64,000 nt of DNA from Actinernus sp. WN-2022 (lineage: Eukaryota; Cnidaria; Anthozoa; Actiniaria; Actinernidae), in assembly GCA_030867875.1 (NCBI GenBank), contig JAOWCC010001634.1, positions 137,226,365 to 137,290,364 of the forward strand. Direction: 5' to 3'. Positions 33,751-45,677 of this stretch are shown one piece after another. A program made the position numbers and the translations under genes. A model generated the notes under the pieces. The model was given only the letters and a program-made list of their open reading frames with translations, had not been told where the DNA came from and did not search any database. The first letter of the stretch is position 1. The number at the start of each line of letters is the position of its first letter.

Positions 33751-34744
33751 TAAATTTATTTATTTTTACTTCTTTTTCTCCTTTCTCAGTTTTATTTTTA
33801 TTCTTTTCCTCTATTTTAAGCTATTAGAGCCGCCTTCTACGCTACTATAAAATCGAGGTCGTAACCGAGTTGGGTTGATAGCCAATACACAACAATGTTT
33901 TATTTATTTTAGTGTAGAAGGCGGCTCTAATAGCTTAAAATAGAGGAAAAGAATAAAAATAAAACTGAGAAAGGAGAAAAAGAAGTAAAAAAAATATTAT
34001 TTAGTGCCTGGTGTAGACTCAAACTCCGGTCGTTGGATCAAAAGCGCATGATGTAGACCACTTTACCATAGAACCGTTTGTTGAAATACCGCTTTCAAAA
34101 TAAGGTATATATGTATGAGGTCTGAGCCCATGAACTTTGGGTAACAAGCCGTTTTTACATCGATTCCAATTGGTAGATGAAACAATGGCACAGCGGAGTG
34201 TCAAATTCACTGGGTAGGGGACGGAAAAGTGGAAGAAAAGAGGAAGAAAAGTGCCGATTTTTGGGTGATCTTTGAGGTAAGTCTGTGCTTTGGCGAGGTC
34301 GAGTTGCCTACCTTGTTAATTTTTTTAAGAGCCGCGGCCAACGGTCAAAATTACGAATCCTAATAAATTGCTTTAGAAGGCCCCAAATCGCCAAATAAAC
34401 ACTTACACAACTTCATTAAGTACTGATCAATCTTTTATTATTGAAGATTCATTTCGTAGGAATCGGAAAAGAGAATTCACACGAAGCAATTATATAAACT
34501 CTTCTGAGATCGTTCTGAAACTAATCGATAAACCACAGGTAACCCAACAGACTAATAAGCGGGAAATATACGTCGAGTCTGGGAAGCCTGTGTACAAACA
34601 TTCGCAGTTGCTGAACTGTGTATTCTTGCCACCAACGCAGAGTTTTTTTTGTGGCGACGGGAAAGACTTGCAGATCTTTCTTTTAGAGATATTCGAAAGC
34701 TTCAAAATCCATAGCCAAAGTCCACATTTTATGCACTGAAATCA

Positions 34745-35670
34745 CAGGCAGCCCAGACTCGACATATATTTCCCGCTTTTTGGGTTACCTGTGGTATGTT
34801 TCATAAGCGATCTCGGAAGAGTTTATATAATTGCTCCTTGTGAATTCTCTTTTCCGATTCCTACGAACTAAATCTTCAATAATAAAAGATTGATACTTAA
34901 TGAAGTTGTGTGAGTGGTTTTGGGGTGATTTTGGGACTTCTAAAGTAGTTTATTAGGCCTAAATTCGACAAGTAATTCAAATCGATTTCGCCTCTGCTTT
35001 CGGCACACAAATCCAGAGATGTGTGAGCACTTCTCATCCACGTTTCAGGCCAAACGACGTGAAAACGGCTTGGAAAATAAATTCCGATTTCAAAATATTT
35101 CTATCGGTATACGATCTGCAGATTAGACATCGCAGGCGGTGCTTTCAAGATGCGTAGGCATGGCAACTGCATCTTGAAAGCACCGCATAAATACAGCAAG
35201 TGATAAATATCACGTACAAATCATGCTATTTTTGTTTATAATATGACCTAAGAAATATACTGAAAAAGACAATCACATGTTCTCATGAGTAGAGTTTGTT
35301 TACTTTGAGTTTGAGCTCATGCGTGGGCATGGCAACTGCATCTTGAAAGCACCGCCTGCGATGTCTACTGCTGATTTGTGGACCGATCAATCTGCAGATC
35401 GTATACCGATAGAAATATTTTGAATTCGGAATTATATTCCAAGCCGTTTTCACGTCGTTTAGCCTGAAACGTGGATGAGAAGTGCTTACACATCTCTGGA
35501 TTTGTGTGCCGAAAGTTGTGTCTTTGAGGTAGACACGCGGCCAACCGTCAAAACCGCGAGGCCTAATAAACAGCTTTAGAACGGTCCCAAAATCACCCCA
35601 AAACCACTCTCTCTTCCGAGATCGCTTATGAAACATACCACAGGTAACCCAAAAAGCGGTAAATATATGT
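34745..35670. repeat. Palindrome P2 of unit A
   Basis: The arms are about 34745-35140 and 35385-35670: GCACTTCTCATCCACGTTTC near 35025 is mirrored by GAAACGTGGATGAGAAGTGC near 35467. The centre carries 35188-35322, matching 24265-24415, flanked by CATCTTGAAAGCACCGC on both sides. Unit B lacks this centre, so it was gained in A or lost in B. Confidence 0.8.
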
Positions 35671-36338
35671 CGAGTACCTAAACAACACCCTCTTTAACAT
35701 TACAACGAATCCACCGCTTGCACTGCAAAAGCAATTAAGTTGCAAAATATGTACACGTGTTTTACAGTACGCAACGAATCATAGTGCTGGCCCTCAAATA
35801 CTATATTAATTCCGGTAATTAGACTCCATTTTACATTTTAGGTAGGTCGCCATTTTGTTTTCGCCACGTTTCCGTTTCTTTTCGTCATTTTCCCTACTAT
35901 CTAGAGCCTGTGAACAGGCTACATTTTAGGTTGTTGTAGGATTCTGTTTTTTATTTTTTTTATTTTTTTGGGGGGAGGGGGGGAGTAAAGCAAGTCATAG
36001 GGGGTTGCAAAAATGTTTTTTTTTTTTAAATGAAATGTAGTGACTGAAATGATATTTATAGCGATCTCTAGGAGTCATATTGGGGGAGGGAGAAAGGGGG
36101 AAGGGAGGGGGTTGCAACCTCCTGGATCCACCAATCAATTCCAGTGTGTTAACTCGTCATTGTTGCTTCTCAAAATGTACAAGATTGTTTTGCATCTCAA
36201 GAGCATCTAAATTTTAAAAACATTTTACCAAACACTCCTAGACATCTTGGGACCTTTACCATGAAAGTTTAATCAAGGAAACACATTCAATCTAACGTTG
36301 ATTTTATTTCTTTATCACTTCAATTCAAGTGAAGTAAA
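35671..36338. other. Unit-B left flank, non-coding
   Basis: Includes GGGGGAGGG tracts (35970-36110) and a segment present in inverted orientation at 56830-57905 (GTGGATTCGTTGTAATG-type and CTCCATTTTACATTTTAGG blocks). No gene. Confidence 0.6.
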
Positions 36339-36620
36339 TCAACTTTTCACATCCATCTTGAAACTCCCACGTTTAGCATCAGCAGTCAATTCTTTCAAGG
36401 AATTCTCTTGTATTCTACAGGTATCACCAATCGTTGCTCTACTTGAGAGAGTTTTAAAGCTCTCATCCTTGTCTTCCACATCAGTGGTTAGCTTTACTTT
36501 AGGATCAATGTCAATCTGTTGGGCTTTAATCTTCCAACACGCCTTCCTGTTATTCGCAGTCAAATTGAAATATATTTTTTCATTGGTTTTTAGTAACGCG
36601 AAAATAACAAACATCGGCAT
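36339..36620 (-). pseudogene. Conserved exon-like ORF beside HNMT-like copy B, unknown function
   Basis: 93 codons reading MPMFVIFALLKTNEKIYFNL, ACWKIKAQQIDIDPKVKLTT, DVEDKDESFKTLSSRATIGD and GSFKMDVKS then stop. A second copy is at 45396-45677 and a scattered related copy at 52247-55280 (plus). In the latter the codon after DVKS is TGG and reading continues eight codons (WFSSLELK), whereas B and C both have TGA there. The hydrophilic, acidic composition looks genuinely coding, but I recognise no domain. It may be a terminal exon of a gene duplicated with the unit, or part of a repeat. Confidence 0.4.
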
Positions 36621-36973
36621 TCAGCCATATCATCCCTCCGATCATACAACCAATTCAGCCACCGGGCTGGAAGATATAACAAACAACAGTGGAACGACTA
36701 TACTATTGTCACACAGCTAGAAAAACAGTCGGAGGATTACAGAGTTCCTCGGGCCCTTCGGGCCCTCGGGATGTATATGGCTGATTTATGCCTCGGTTCT
36801 TGGTATTTATCTAGTACTTACACATTGACATTTTTGTTACCCAGTAATATATGTTTCCTACCAAAGAGCTACTATATGTTTTCTTCTAATACACTGAGTT
36901 CCTTAACTGAGCGGCAGCATAAAATATTGACTACCTATAGTATTATGGATAAAATTGATCATCCAGTGTGACA

Positions 36974-37831
36974 TTATTTTTTGTAAAGCAAAACCAAATG
37001 ATCGACCCCTTTAGCCAAACGCCTCCCGTCTGAAACGTGTGATACATTTTGTAGCACTTCGTTCTCTCTCTTCTCGTCAAACTTCTTTCGAAATTCCACT
37101 GTATCTGTAAGGAAATCAAGCAGCAAATTTCCCTCCTTTGAATCCGCATTGAACACTTGAGTAATATCGACTGAGAACTCCATTCTAAACGTATTGTAGT
37201 TCCACTTGTGCTTGGCGGCCATCTCTTCAAAGTCCACGGCACTGAAGCAAGCACTCGTTTCCTTCTTGCCTTGCTTGTTTAGTCGGCGTGCAATAGCATG
37301 TATAGGATGTTCCGCGCTCTCGATTACACATGCAATCACTCCTTGGTCTGTTAACAGGTTTTCGTAGCAGTGTACCAAGGCTGGCTCGAGTTCCACATAG
37401 TAGATACTGTGAATAAAATGAATCAGGTCGAACTTGGTCGTATTGCCGTGCTCCTGTGTGTACTCGTCCAGTGTGCTTGTATGGAATTCAAACTGTATCC
37501 CTCGTAAGACTTCAGGGAGATGCTGAATAGATTCTTTATACTTGGCAAGACTGTGCCCGCTTGGATCGACGGCACAGTTCAATATCTTGACATCGCGCCG
37601 TTGAAGCTGATCCAAGATAACTTTCAGTATTTCTTGATCCACAACACCCGTGCCACTGCCAATGCTTAAAACATTAAACTCGTTATATGTCTTACTTGTC
37701 TGTAATTTCTTGATTGCAGAGGGGAGGTGTTGCTGAAGAGATTTGACATCTGCTTCACGTTCTCCGGACTTATCGAGGTATTCGTGGAAACTATTGTCAT
37801 AGTGTGCGTGAAAAGAAGCGAAATCAGTCAT
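36974..37831 (-). CDS. Histamine N-methyltransferase-like SAM methyltransferase, copy B
   Basis: 285 residues, about a dozen substitutions from copy A plus loss of three residues (A reads VLQKLTDVSHV, B VLQNVSHV). Motif I GSGTG, AVDPS, FDLIHFIHSIYYV with His in place of human Gln143, and the Glu equivalent to human Glu28 are all kept. An in-frame TAA lies 27-30 bases upstream of this ATG, which fixes the start. Intact and single-exon. It shares with copy A the foldback-element end about 106 bp upstream (37937). Expression cannot be judged from sequence. Confidence 0.85.
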   Translation of the reverse strand: MTDFASFHAHYDNSFHEYLDKSGEREADVKSLQQHLPSAIKKLQTSKTYNEFNVLSIGSGTGVVDQEILKVILDQLQRRDVKILNCAVDPSGHSLAKYKESIQHLPEVLRGIQFEFHTSTLDEYTQEHGNTTKFDLIHFIHSIYYVELEPALVHCYENLLTDQGVIACVIESAEHPIHAIARRLNKQGKKETSACFSAVDFEEMAAKHKWNYNTFRMEFSVDITQVFNADSKEGNLLLDFLTDTVEFRKKFDEKRENEVLQNVSHVSDGRRLAKGVDHLVLLYKK

Positions 37832-38300
37832 CGTGCCGCGGATAATGTTTTAGACTTGCCACAAGTCGACTACTTTGAAAACGAAGCTGAATTGACCTCG
37901 AAAGAGATTAATTTGATATTGAGGAGGATATCTTACTAGCCTCCGATGCAGACGTTTGTGTGGCCACATTTTGTGTTCAGCCAATCAGAGAGGAGCTCTT
38001 ATTTTCCGAGAGCTTATTAAAATGCATAGCTCGTCGATATGAATAGATTCCCTACAAACGTTTCCATCTCTCCCGGCACATCAACGTCTGCGAACTCGAG
38101 CCACATTTTGTGTTCCGTGACTTACGGATTGTTTATTCAGTTGACCAATCAAAACGCGAACACTTGATTGGCTGATTATTTTGAATTCCATTTTTGCATG
38201 TGCAGCACGTGCTAGCCTGCACATGCAAGTCTTCATCCTCGACAACAGAAAATAACTTCAAAACGCTCAGGTTGCCAAGTGATCAAAAAAACGATATTTC
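37832..38300. promoter_or_regulatory. Upstream region of HNMT-like copy B
   Basis: Counterpart of 30000-30456, with TAGCCTCCGATGCAGACGT at 37937, CAGCCAATCAGAG, and ATTGGCTGATTATTTTG further out. The only differences from A are small substitutions and indels. Promoter function is inferred from position and the CCAAT box only. Confidence 0.35.
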
Positions 38301-41300
38301 AGTGCATAAAATTTGGACTTTGGCTATGGATTTTGAAGCTTTCGAATGTCTCTAAAAGAAAGATCTTCACGTCTTTCCCATCACCACAAAAAAAAAACTC
38401 TGCTTTGGTGGCAATAATAGTTTGTACACAGGCTTCCCAGACTCGACGTATATTTCCCGCTTATTAGTCTGTTGGGTTACCTGTGGTTTATCGATTAGTT
38501 TCAAAACGATCTCAGAAGAGTTTATATAATTCCTTCGTGTGAATTCTCTTTTCCGATTCCTACGAAATGAATCTTCAATAATAAAAGATTGATCAGTACT
38601 TAATGAAGTTGTGTAAGTGTTTTTTTTGGCGATTTGGGGCCTTCTAAAGCAATTTATTAGGATTCGTAATTTTGACCGTTGGCCGCGGCTCTTAAAAAAA
38701 CAAGAGCCCATCTGGGCTTTCACTCGGGCCACATGAGATTGAAGATGAAATACACTTTCATTTGAAATCCTCTTAGTAATAACCAAAGGGAAGAATTATT
38801 AGCTGAATTTAGCAGTCTTTAGGACTGGCCGGTAGCGCGGTGACTTTCATTCTCTGCTCCCCTAGTATATATGTAATTTAATATTTTTGTTTTTCTCGTA
38901 TGTTGACCTTTTAATTTAAACACTGCTTATTCGTTTACCACACTGCATTTGAGCAGGCATATATTCATTGTTTTGAACCCGAGAATTAACCGTACTACCG
39001 TACTTCATGGTCCCTTTCTTTAGTAGTGGGTTGTCGGTCAGGTGATTGTAAACTCTCGTCATTTAGCACAGAAAATGTATTCTGATGAATAGGGATCGGG
39101 TTGTCATGTAAGAAAGATGGCTCTTGAACAAACTGATTCGTTGCTAAAGCTTCAGTAGGTTGGGTAGTCTCGGAACACTGGAGACCTTGGTCTTTCATTG
39201 TCTTCTTTTTTGTATTCTTGATATTTTTTTTAAAGTTTGAAAGTCGGATCACAGCTTTATTATATCCGCTTTCAACTCGCCATTTTCAACTTCTAGGTCA
39301 ATAATACGTGATGACAGCATCTTGATTTCGGTCTTGTATATATTATCTTGCTGTACTAATTTGTCTTCCAAATGACTGAGTTTCGTTTCTTGATTCGTGT
39401 TTTGATGTGACGAGAGTAAGAATTCATTACGCATATCAGTTAGGTCAGCCTCCATGTTACAAATCAAGGTCATTAAATCAGCGAGAGAGTTCTTATTGCG
39501 GGCTAACAATCCTCGTGAAGAATCTAAAGAATTCCGTCTCTTCGGGTTTGAATTTGACTCATGTGTATGCTGCTTTTGGAATTTCAAGGATATGTTGATC
39601 CAAAACTACAGGCTCTTGGGGTTTTCATTGACTTGTGAACTTGCAGGCTCTGTAACTTGTTTCGTTTTCTTAGTATAACATAAAGTGTTGAACATGTTCT
39701 CAAGCATGTCGCGCGTGACCTCTGTTTCTTCATTCATTAAGTTCTCTACTTTCATCTGTAATCTGGGAAACTCTATCTTTGCCCATGCCTTGGCACATAA
39801 CTATTCCTGTTGTTAAGTAGACGTGGATGGTTATAAGTAAAATCCTTCGACAGCTTGTACCGTTTCCGCTAGGTCAATATCCTCGCTGGAACGAAATAAC
39901 TTGATCTCAATACTCTCTGGCTGTGTCTCTGCCTCATTTAATGGTCGATCCAACTTACAGTAAATTTAAATCTCTGACAGTTTTTAAGAGACTCATAATA
40001 TTGGTCTTGAAGTGCCTTCACCCAAAATAAGATGTTCTCCTCGGATGTTTTAAATGCAGCACAGCGAGCCGATGGCTTATAGATTCCAATATCTATTTCT
40101 TCGAATTTTAGCTTTCCGGATCCCGGCCCCTTCACTGGCTTCAGGTCGTCGAACGTGTCGTATATAAAATCACTGGCCATCTGGATAAAAAACGCGGTCC
40201 TTCGGCTCCGACAATAGCGCCAGTTGAAATATCCTGAGCCTGTTGGAAGGCTTTCGCACGAGTGAAGTTAAATAAAACATTAAACTGCTTCTTACATTTG
40301 AGAGATGGGACTCCAAATTAGAGAGAAATTTCCTCGCGGGTCCACCATCTTGATTTACTGTATTAAATTATGTAAATAAATTAACCTGGAGAGTGTTACG
40401 TGACCAGCACAGTGCAATCTGATTGGTGGTGAACTTGAAATTTAATACATGCGCAGAAATTTTGTTGCACGAAACAAAAACAAAAACAAAAATATTAATA
40501 ACCGCTTGCATTTTAAGACTCGGTGCTGCCACAGGCAGCCCGAGTAATTAACGAGGTAGGCAACTCGACCTCGCCAAAGCACAGACTTACCTCAAAGATC
40601 ACCCAAAAATCGGCACTTTTCTTCCTCGCTATTCAGCTTTCGGCACAGGAGGGAATAGTGATCAACAAGAGACCATCACCTAATTGAACTGATCTTGTAC
40701 CCTATGATAGTCTGCGCCAATCTATTTTGGCTCAGTGGACGTCACGATGCAATTTTAAGATTCGGTTCCAGGTCCTCACGGATTTTCATCGCTCCATCTC
40801 ATGTATTCAACCTTGATTTCAACAAAGAAAGAGAGGCGATGGATGCGAAGCTTCAAAACTCTGAATTATGGCTCTGAATTGTGTGTTGCTCCATAAACTT
40901 ACTATCCAGACTGGTATGGGACGGATCTGACCTGATCTGACTTGAAGACTCGATAAAATGAACTTTGAATTTAATTAATATAAGCTTCGGAGTGTAATCA
41001 CAGGTACCCCAGGATCATTGTGCGTAAAACATTTATTTCCCGGATATTTGAAATTACAGTAAATGTATGGAGTTTTAGTTCGAATGGCCGTTTGCTCTAA
41101 AATAAAATTAAATAAATCGTCAAAATATTGATACCTGTCTCTTGTGTATTCCTTTCAGTTTCTGTGAAGTTTCAAGCCATTCTGTTCAATTTTGAGGAAG
41201 TTACAGGAATTTTCCTTCCTTTAGTATAATTATTGGGAAGGTAGCAAACTGTACGCCGATCAGCCGCCGATCAGCTGCAGAAAATCGCCTCGAATTCCCA

Positions 41301-43945
41301 CAAAAATCCCGCACATCGCCAAAATTCCTTCAAATAACGGTTGCCCGGCAAACACAGGTCCTCCACCACACTCAGCTTCTCTTTCACTGGTTTACTTAAA
41401 CGGGAGAAAAATGCCACGTAGTTGCAGTTTTCGAGTTTCGCGGATGTTCAATTCGATCTCGCCTGCAACGAGGCGACAAACAGTAGACCGTCCCCTACCC
41501 AGTGAATTTGACACTCCGCTGTGCCATTGTTTCATCTATCAATCGGAATCGATCATCGCAGCGCCTGCAGATTCAAATCACTTCGTCGTTCGTTTAGTTC
41601 TTACTTTTTAAACATTAGAGCCTTTTATGTTTATATCTGTAAAAACGGCTTGTTACCCAAAAGTTCACGGGCTCAGACCTCATACATATATACCTTATTT
41701 TGAAAGCGGTATTTCAACAAACGGTTCTATGGTAAAGTGGTCTACATCATGCGCTTTTGATCCAACGACCGGAGTTCGAGTCTACACCAGGCACTAAATT
41801 TATTTATTTTTACTTCTTTTTCTCCTTTCTCAGTTTTATTTTTGTTCTTTTCCTCTATTTTAAGCTATTAGAGCCGCCTTCTACGCTACTATAAAATCGA
41901 GGTCGTGACCTAGTTGGGTTGATAGCCAATACACAACAATGTTTTGTTTATTTTAGTGTAGAAGGCGGCTCTAATAGCTTAAAATAGAGGAAAAGAATAA
42001 AAATAAAACTGAGAAAGGAGAAAAGAAGTAAAAATATAATTATTGAGTGCCTGGTGTAGACTCAAACTCCGGTCGTTGGATCAAAAGTGCATGATGTAAA
42101 CCACTTTACCACGATGTAAACCATGATGTAAACCACTTTACCATATTATATATATAGAACCGTTTGCTAAAATACCGCTTTCAAAATAAGGTATATATGT
42201 ATAAGGTCTGAGCCCGTGAACTTTGGGTAACAAGCCGTTTTTACATCGATTCCAATTGGTAGATGAAACAATGGCACAGCGGAGAGTCAAATTCACTGGG
42301 TAGGGGACGGTCTACTGTTTGTCGCCTCGTTGCAGGCGAGATCGAATTGACATGGTAGGGGACGGTCTAATGTTTGTGTCTCGTTGCAGGCGAGATCGAA
42401 TTGAACATCCGCGAAACTCGAAAACTGCAAACTACGTAAACCAGTGAAAGGGAAGCTGAGTGTGGTGAAGGACCTGTGTTTGGGCAACCGCGTTATTTGA
42501 AGGAATTTTGGCGATGTGCGGGATTTTTGTGGCAACTCGAGGCGATTTTCTGCAGCTGATCGGCGGCTGATCGGCGGCTGATCGGCGTACAGTTTGCTAC
42601 CTTCCCAATAATTATACTAAGGGAAGGAAAATTCCTGTAACTTCCTCAAAATTGAACAGAATGGCTTGAAACTTCACAGAAACTGAAAGGAACACACAAG
42701 AGACAGGTAAAAATATGTTGACGATTTATTGAATTTTATTTATTTTAGAGCAAACGGCCATTCGAACTAAAACTCCATACATTTACTGTAATTTCAAATA
42801 TCCGGGAAATAACCGTTTTACGCATAATGACCTGGGGTACCTGTGGTGTAATTTGAAAATTTGAAAACCCGTTAAAAATATTGCCGTTTGGATTTGACTG
42901 GGAAACTGTAGGCTGTATTAAGCCAGACCCGTAAAAAAGTCGGATGTGACCTGGAAGCCGTGAAAAGAAACTAGAGTGACCTGAATTTCGTGAAACTATC
43001 AAAGGAAATGAAGCCGTATTCCATTCAGTTTGTAGCCAGATCGGCGAGCATGGAAAGTCTTCCTAAATTAGAATAAATTAACAATCCCGTATCAAGATAG
43101 TGAGCTGGGGTCTTCACCGAGTGTTATGACAGATCTACGCGAGTTCCAAATTTAAAATTAGTCAGTAACTAGTAATGGTCCTCTGATTGGCGATATATTT
43201 GTTTCCGTTCCTCGAGCGGAAGTATAATTTCATGCTTGAGGGTCCCCCATGAAAAAAGGCGATTTGCATCGCTTTGGGTAGGGTCGGGAAAATTTTCGAC
43301 CGCTTTGGTCGGTCTGGTTCTTACAGATCATTGGAACGTCGCGCTTTTTGGGTGTTTGGCGATGATAAATTTGATGGATTTTTCTAAATCTCTGGTCAGA
43401 TGTTGCTTGATAACTATTCCCTCCTGTGCCGAAAACTGAATAGCGAGCGAGGAAGAAAAGTGCCGATTTTTGGGTGATCTTTGAGGTAAGTCTGTGCTTT
43501 GGCGAGGTCGAGTTGCCTACCTTGTTAATTTTTAACAAGCCGCGGCCAACGGTCAAAATTACGAATCCTAATAAATTGCTTTAGAAGGCCCCAAATCGCC
43601 AAATAAACACTTACACAACTTCATTAAGTACTGATCAATCTTTTATTATTGAAGATTCATTTCGTAGGAATCGGAAGAGAGAATTCACACGAAGCAATTA
43701 TATAAACTCTTCTGAGATCGTTATAAAACTAATCGATAAACCACAGCTAACCCAACATACTAATAAGCGGGAAATATACGTCGAGTCTGGGAAGCCTGTG
43801 TACAAACCTTCGCAGTTGCTGAACTGAGAATTCTTGCCACCAAAGCAGAGTTTGTTTTTGTGGTGACGGGAAAGACGTGAAGATCTTTCTTTTCGAGACA
43901 TTCGAAAGCTTCAAAATCCATAGCCAAAGTCCAAATTTTATGCAC
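38300..43945. repeat. Palindrome P1 of unit B, about 2-kb arms
   Basis: The left arm is 38300-38700 plus 40548-41885; the right arm is about 41945-43945. Matching blocks include CCGCCGATCAGCTGCAG (41274) against CTGCAGCTGATCGGCGG (42552), and GGCACAGGAGGGAATAG (40642) against TATTCCCTCCTGTGCC (about 43416). Homology is interrupted between about 42850 and 43410. A fold-back of this size is prone to rearrangement. Confidence 0.85.
38701..40547 (-). mobile_element. Element X, copy in unit B
   Basis: Same position in the left palindrome arm as the unit-A copy, hence inserted before the A/B duplication. The decayed ORF parts lie at 40180-39938 (MASDFIYDTFDDLKPVKGPG...), 39587-39249 (KFQKQHTHESNSNPKRRNSL through the coiled coil to EVENGELKADIIKL) and 39252-38995. 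The coiled-coil segment is longer here than in A because A lost about 17 bases near 31495 (B has ATATATTATCTTGCTG there). Confidence 0.75.
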
Positions 43946-43969
43946 TGAAATCACAGACAGCCCAGACTC

Positions 43970-44728
43970 GACATATATTTCCCGCTTTTTGGGTTACCTG
44001 TGGTATGTTTCATAAGCGATCTCGGAAGAGTTTATATAATTGCTCCTTGTGAATTCTCTTTTCCGATTCCTACGAAATAAATCTTCAATAATAAAAGATT
44101 GATACTTAATGAAGTTGTGTGAGTGGTTTTGGGGTGATTTTGGGACTTCTAAAGTAGTTTATTAGGCCTAAAATCGACAAGAAATTCAAATCGATTTCGC
44201 CTCTGCTTTCGGCACACAAATCCAGAGATGTGTGAGCACTTCTCATCCACGTTTCAGGCCAAACGACGTGAAAACGGCTTGGAAAATAAATTCCGATTTC
44301 AAAATATTTCTATCGGTATACGATCTGCAGATTAGACATCGCAGGCGGTGCTTTCAATCTGCAGATCGTATACCGATAGAAATATTTTGAATTCGGAATT
44401 ATATTCCAAGCCGTTTTCACGTCGTTTAGCCTGAAATGTGGATGAGAAGTGCTTACACATCTCTGGATTTGTGTGCCGAAAGTTGTGTCTTTGAGGTAGA
44501 CACGCGGCCAACCGACAAAACCGCGAGGCCTAATAAACAGCTTTAGAAGTCCCAAAATCACCCCAAAACCACTCACACAACTTCATTAAGTATCAATCTT
44601 TTATTATTGAAGATTTATTTCGTAGGAATCGGGAAAGAGAATTCACAAGGAGCAATTATATAAACTCTTCCGAGATCGCTTATGAAACATACCACAGGTA
44701 ACCCAAAAAGCGATCAATATATGTCGAG
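43970..44728. repeat. Palindrome P2 of unit B, nearly loop-less
   Basis: The left arm 43970-44340 and right arm 44353-44728 are separated by only about a dozen bases. CGGTATACGATCTGCAGAT is followed by ATCTGCAGATCGTATACCG. Further out GCTCCTTGTGAATTCTC is mirrored by GAGAATTCACAAGGAGC. Such a compact palindrome would form a cruciform or hairpin in single strands. Confidence 0.85.
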
Positions 44729-45395
44729 TACCTAAACAACACCCTCTTTAACATTACAACGAATCCACCGCTTGCACTGCAAAAGCAATTAAGTTGCAAA
44801 ATATGTACACGTGTTTTACAGTACGCAACGAATCATAGTGCTGGCCCTCAAATACTATTTTAATTCCGGTAATTAGACTCCATTTTACATTTTAGGTAGC
44901 CCGCCATTTTGTTTTCGCCACGTTTCCGTTTCTTTAGGTCATTTTCCCTACTATCTAGAGCCTGTAAACAGGCTACATTTTAGGTTGTTGTAGGATTGTT
45001 TTTTATTTTTATTGTTTTTTTTGGGGGGGGGGGGGGAGGGGGGGAGTAAAGCAAGTCATAGGGGGTTGCAAAAATATTTTTTTATGAAATGTAGTGACTG
45101 AAATTATATTTACAGCGATCTCTAGGAGTCATATTGGGGGAGGGGGAAAGGGGGGAGGGTGGGGATTGCAACCTCCTGGATCCACCAATCAATTTCAGTG
45201 TGTTAACTCGTCATAGTTGCTTCCCAAAATGCACAAGATTGTTTTGTATCTCAAGAGCATCTAAATTTTAAAAACATTTTACCAAACACCCCTAGACATC
45301 TTGGGACCTTTACCATGGAGGTAATTTAATCAAAGAAACACATTCAATCTAACGTTGATTTTATTTCTTTATCACTTCAATTCAAGTGAAGTAAA

Positions 45396-45677
45396 TCAAC
45401 TTTTCACATCCATCTTGAAACTCCCACGTTTAGCATCAGCAGTCAATTCTTTCAAGGAATTATCTTGTATTCTACAGGTATCACCAATCGTTGCTCTACT
45501 TGAGAGAGTTTTAAAGCTCTCATCCTTGTCTTCCACATCAGTGGTTAGCTTTACTTTAGGGTCAATGTCAATCTGTTGGGCTTTAATCTTCCAACACGCC
45601 TTCCTGTTATTCGCAGTCAAATTGAAATATATTTTTTCATTGGTTTTTAGTAACGCGAAAATAGCAAACATCGGCAT
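45396..45677 (-). pseudogene. Conserved exon-like ORF beside HNMT-like copy C
   Basis: Duplicate of 36339-36620 with very few changes (MPMFAIFALL for MPMFVIFALL, RIQDNS for RIQENS), and the same terminal TGA. Nearly all differences from B are single substitutions, so the frame survived the duplication; age rather than selection may explain that. Confidence 0.4.

Larger units (their letters stand above)
30457..34740. repeat. Palindrome P1 of unit A (kilobase inverted repeat)
   Basis: The left arm is 30457-30856 plus 32691-33850; the right arm is about 33905-34740. For example TTTATTGAAGATTCATTTCG-type sequence near 34435 is the reverse complement of 30725-30745. GAGCCGCCTTCTACGC faces GTGTAGAAGGCGGCTC across the centre near 33870. 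The right arm is shorter through a deletion at about 34225. Element X sits in the left arm only. Confidence 0.85.
26249..35670. repeat. Segmental duplication, unit A
   Basis: Starts near CTTCCAACACGCCTTCCTGT (26249), which matches 36530 in B and 45590 in C. Unit A contains the 26326-28838 transposon (absent from B and C), the HNMT-like gene, palindrome P1 with element X, and palindrome P2. A relative to B has lost about 1.1 kb near 34225, where sequence jumps from GTAGGGGACGG to AGTGGAAGAAAAG. The gene-to-gene period is about 7.8 kb (A to B) and 9.1 kb (B to C). The right limit is arbitrary because the units are contiguous. Confidence 0.8.
36621..45590. repeat. Segmental duplication, unit B
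   Basis: Collinear with unit A from GGCATTCAGCCATATCATCC onward, and with the stretch left of unit C on its right side (34330-36530 corresponds to 43540-45590). It preserves about 1.1 kb (42310-43430) of the right palindrome arm missing from A. A hairpin GGGCCCTTCGGGCCC lies at 36747-36761 and again near 45806. Confidence 0.8.

Noticed and set aside
36298..36720. 140-codon plus-strand frame (also 45355-45777)
   Set aside because: The minus-strand frame there has protein-like composition and recurs in the fourth relative; the plus frame looks like its shadow.
36747..36761. GGGCCCTTCGGGCCC hairpin as a bacterial-type terminator
   Set aside because: There is no following T run, and the setting is eukaryotic; it is simply duplicated with the unit.
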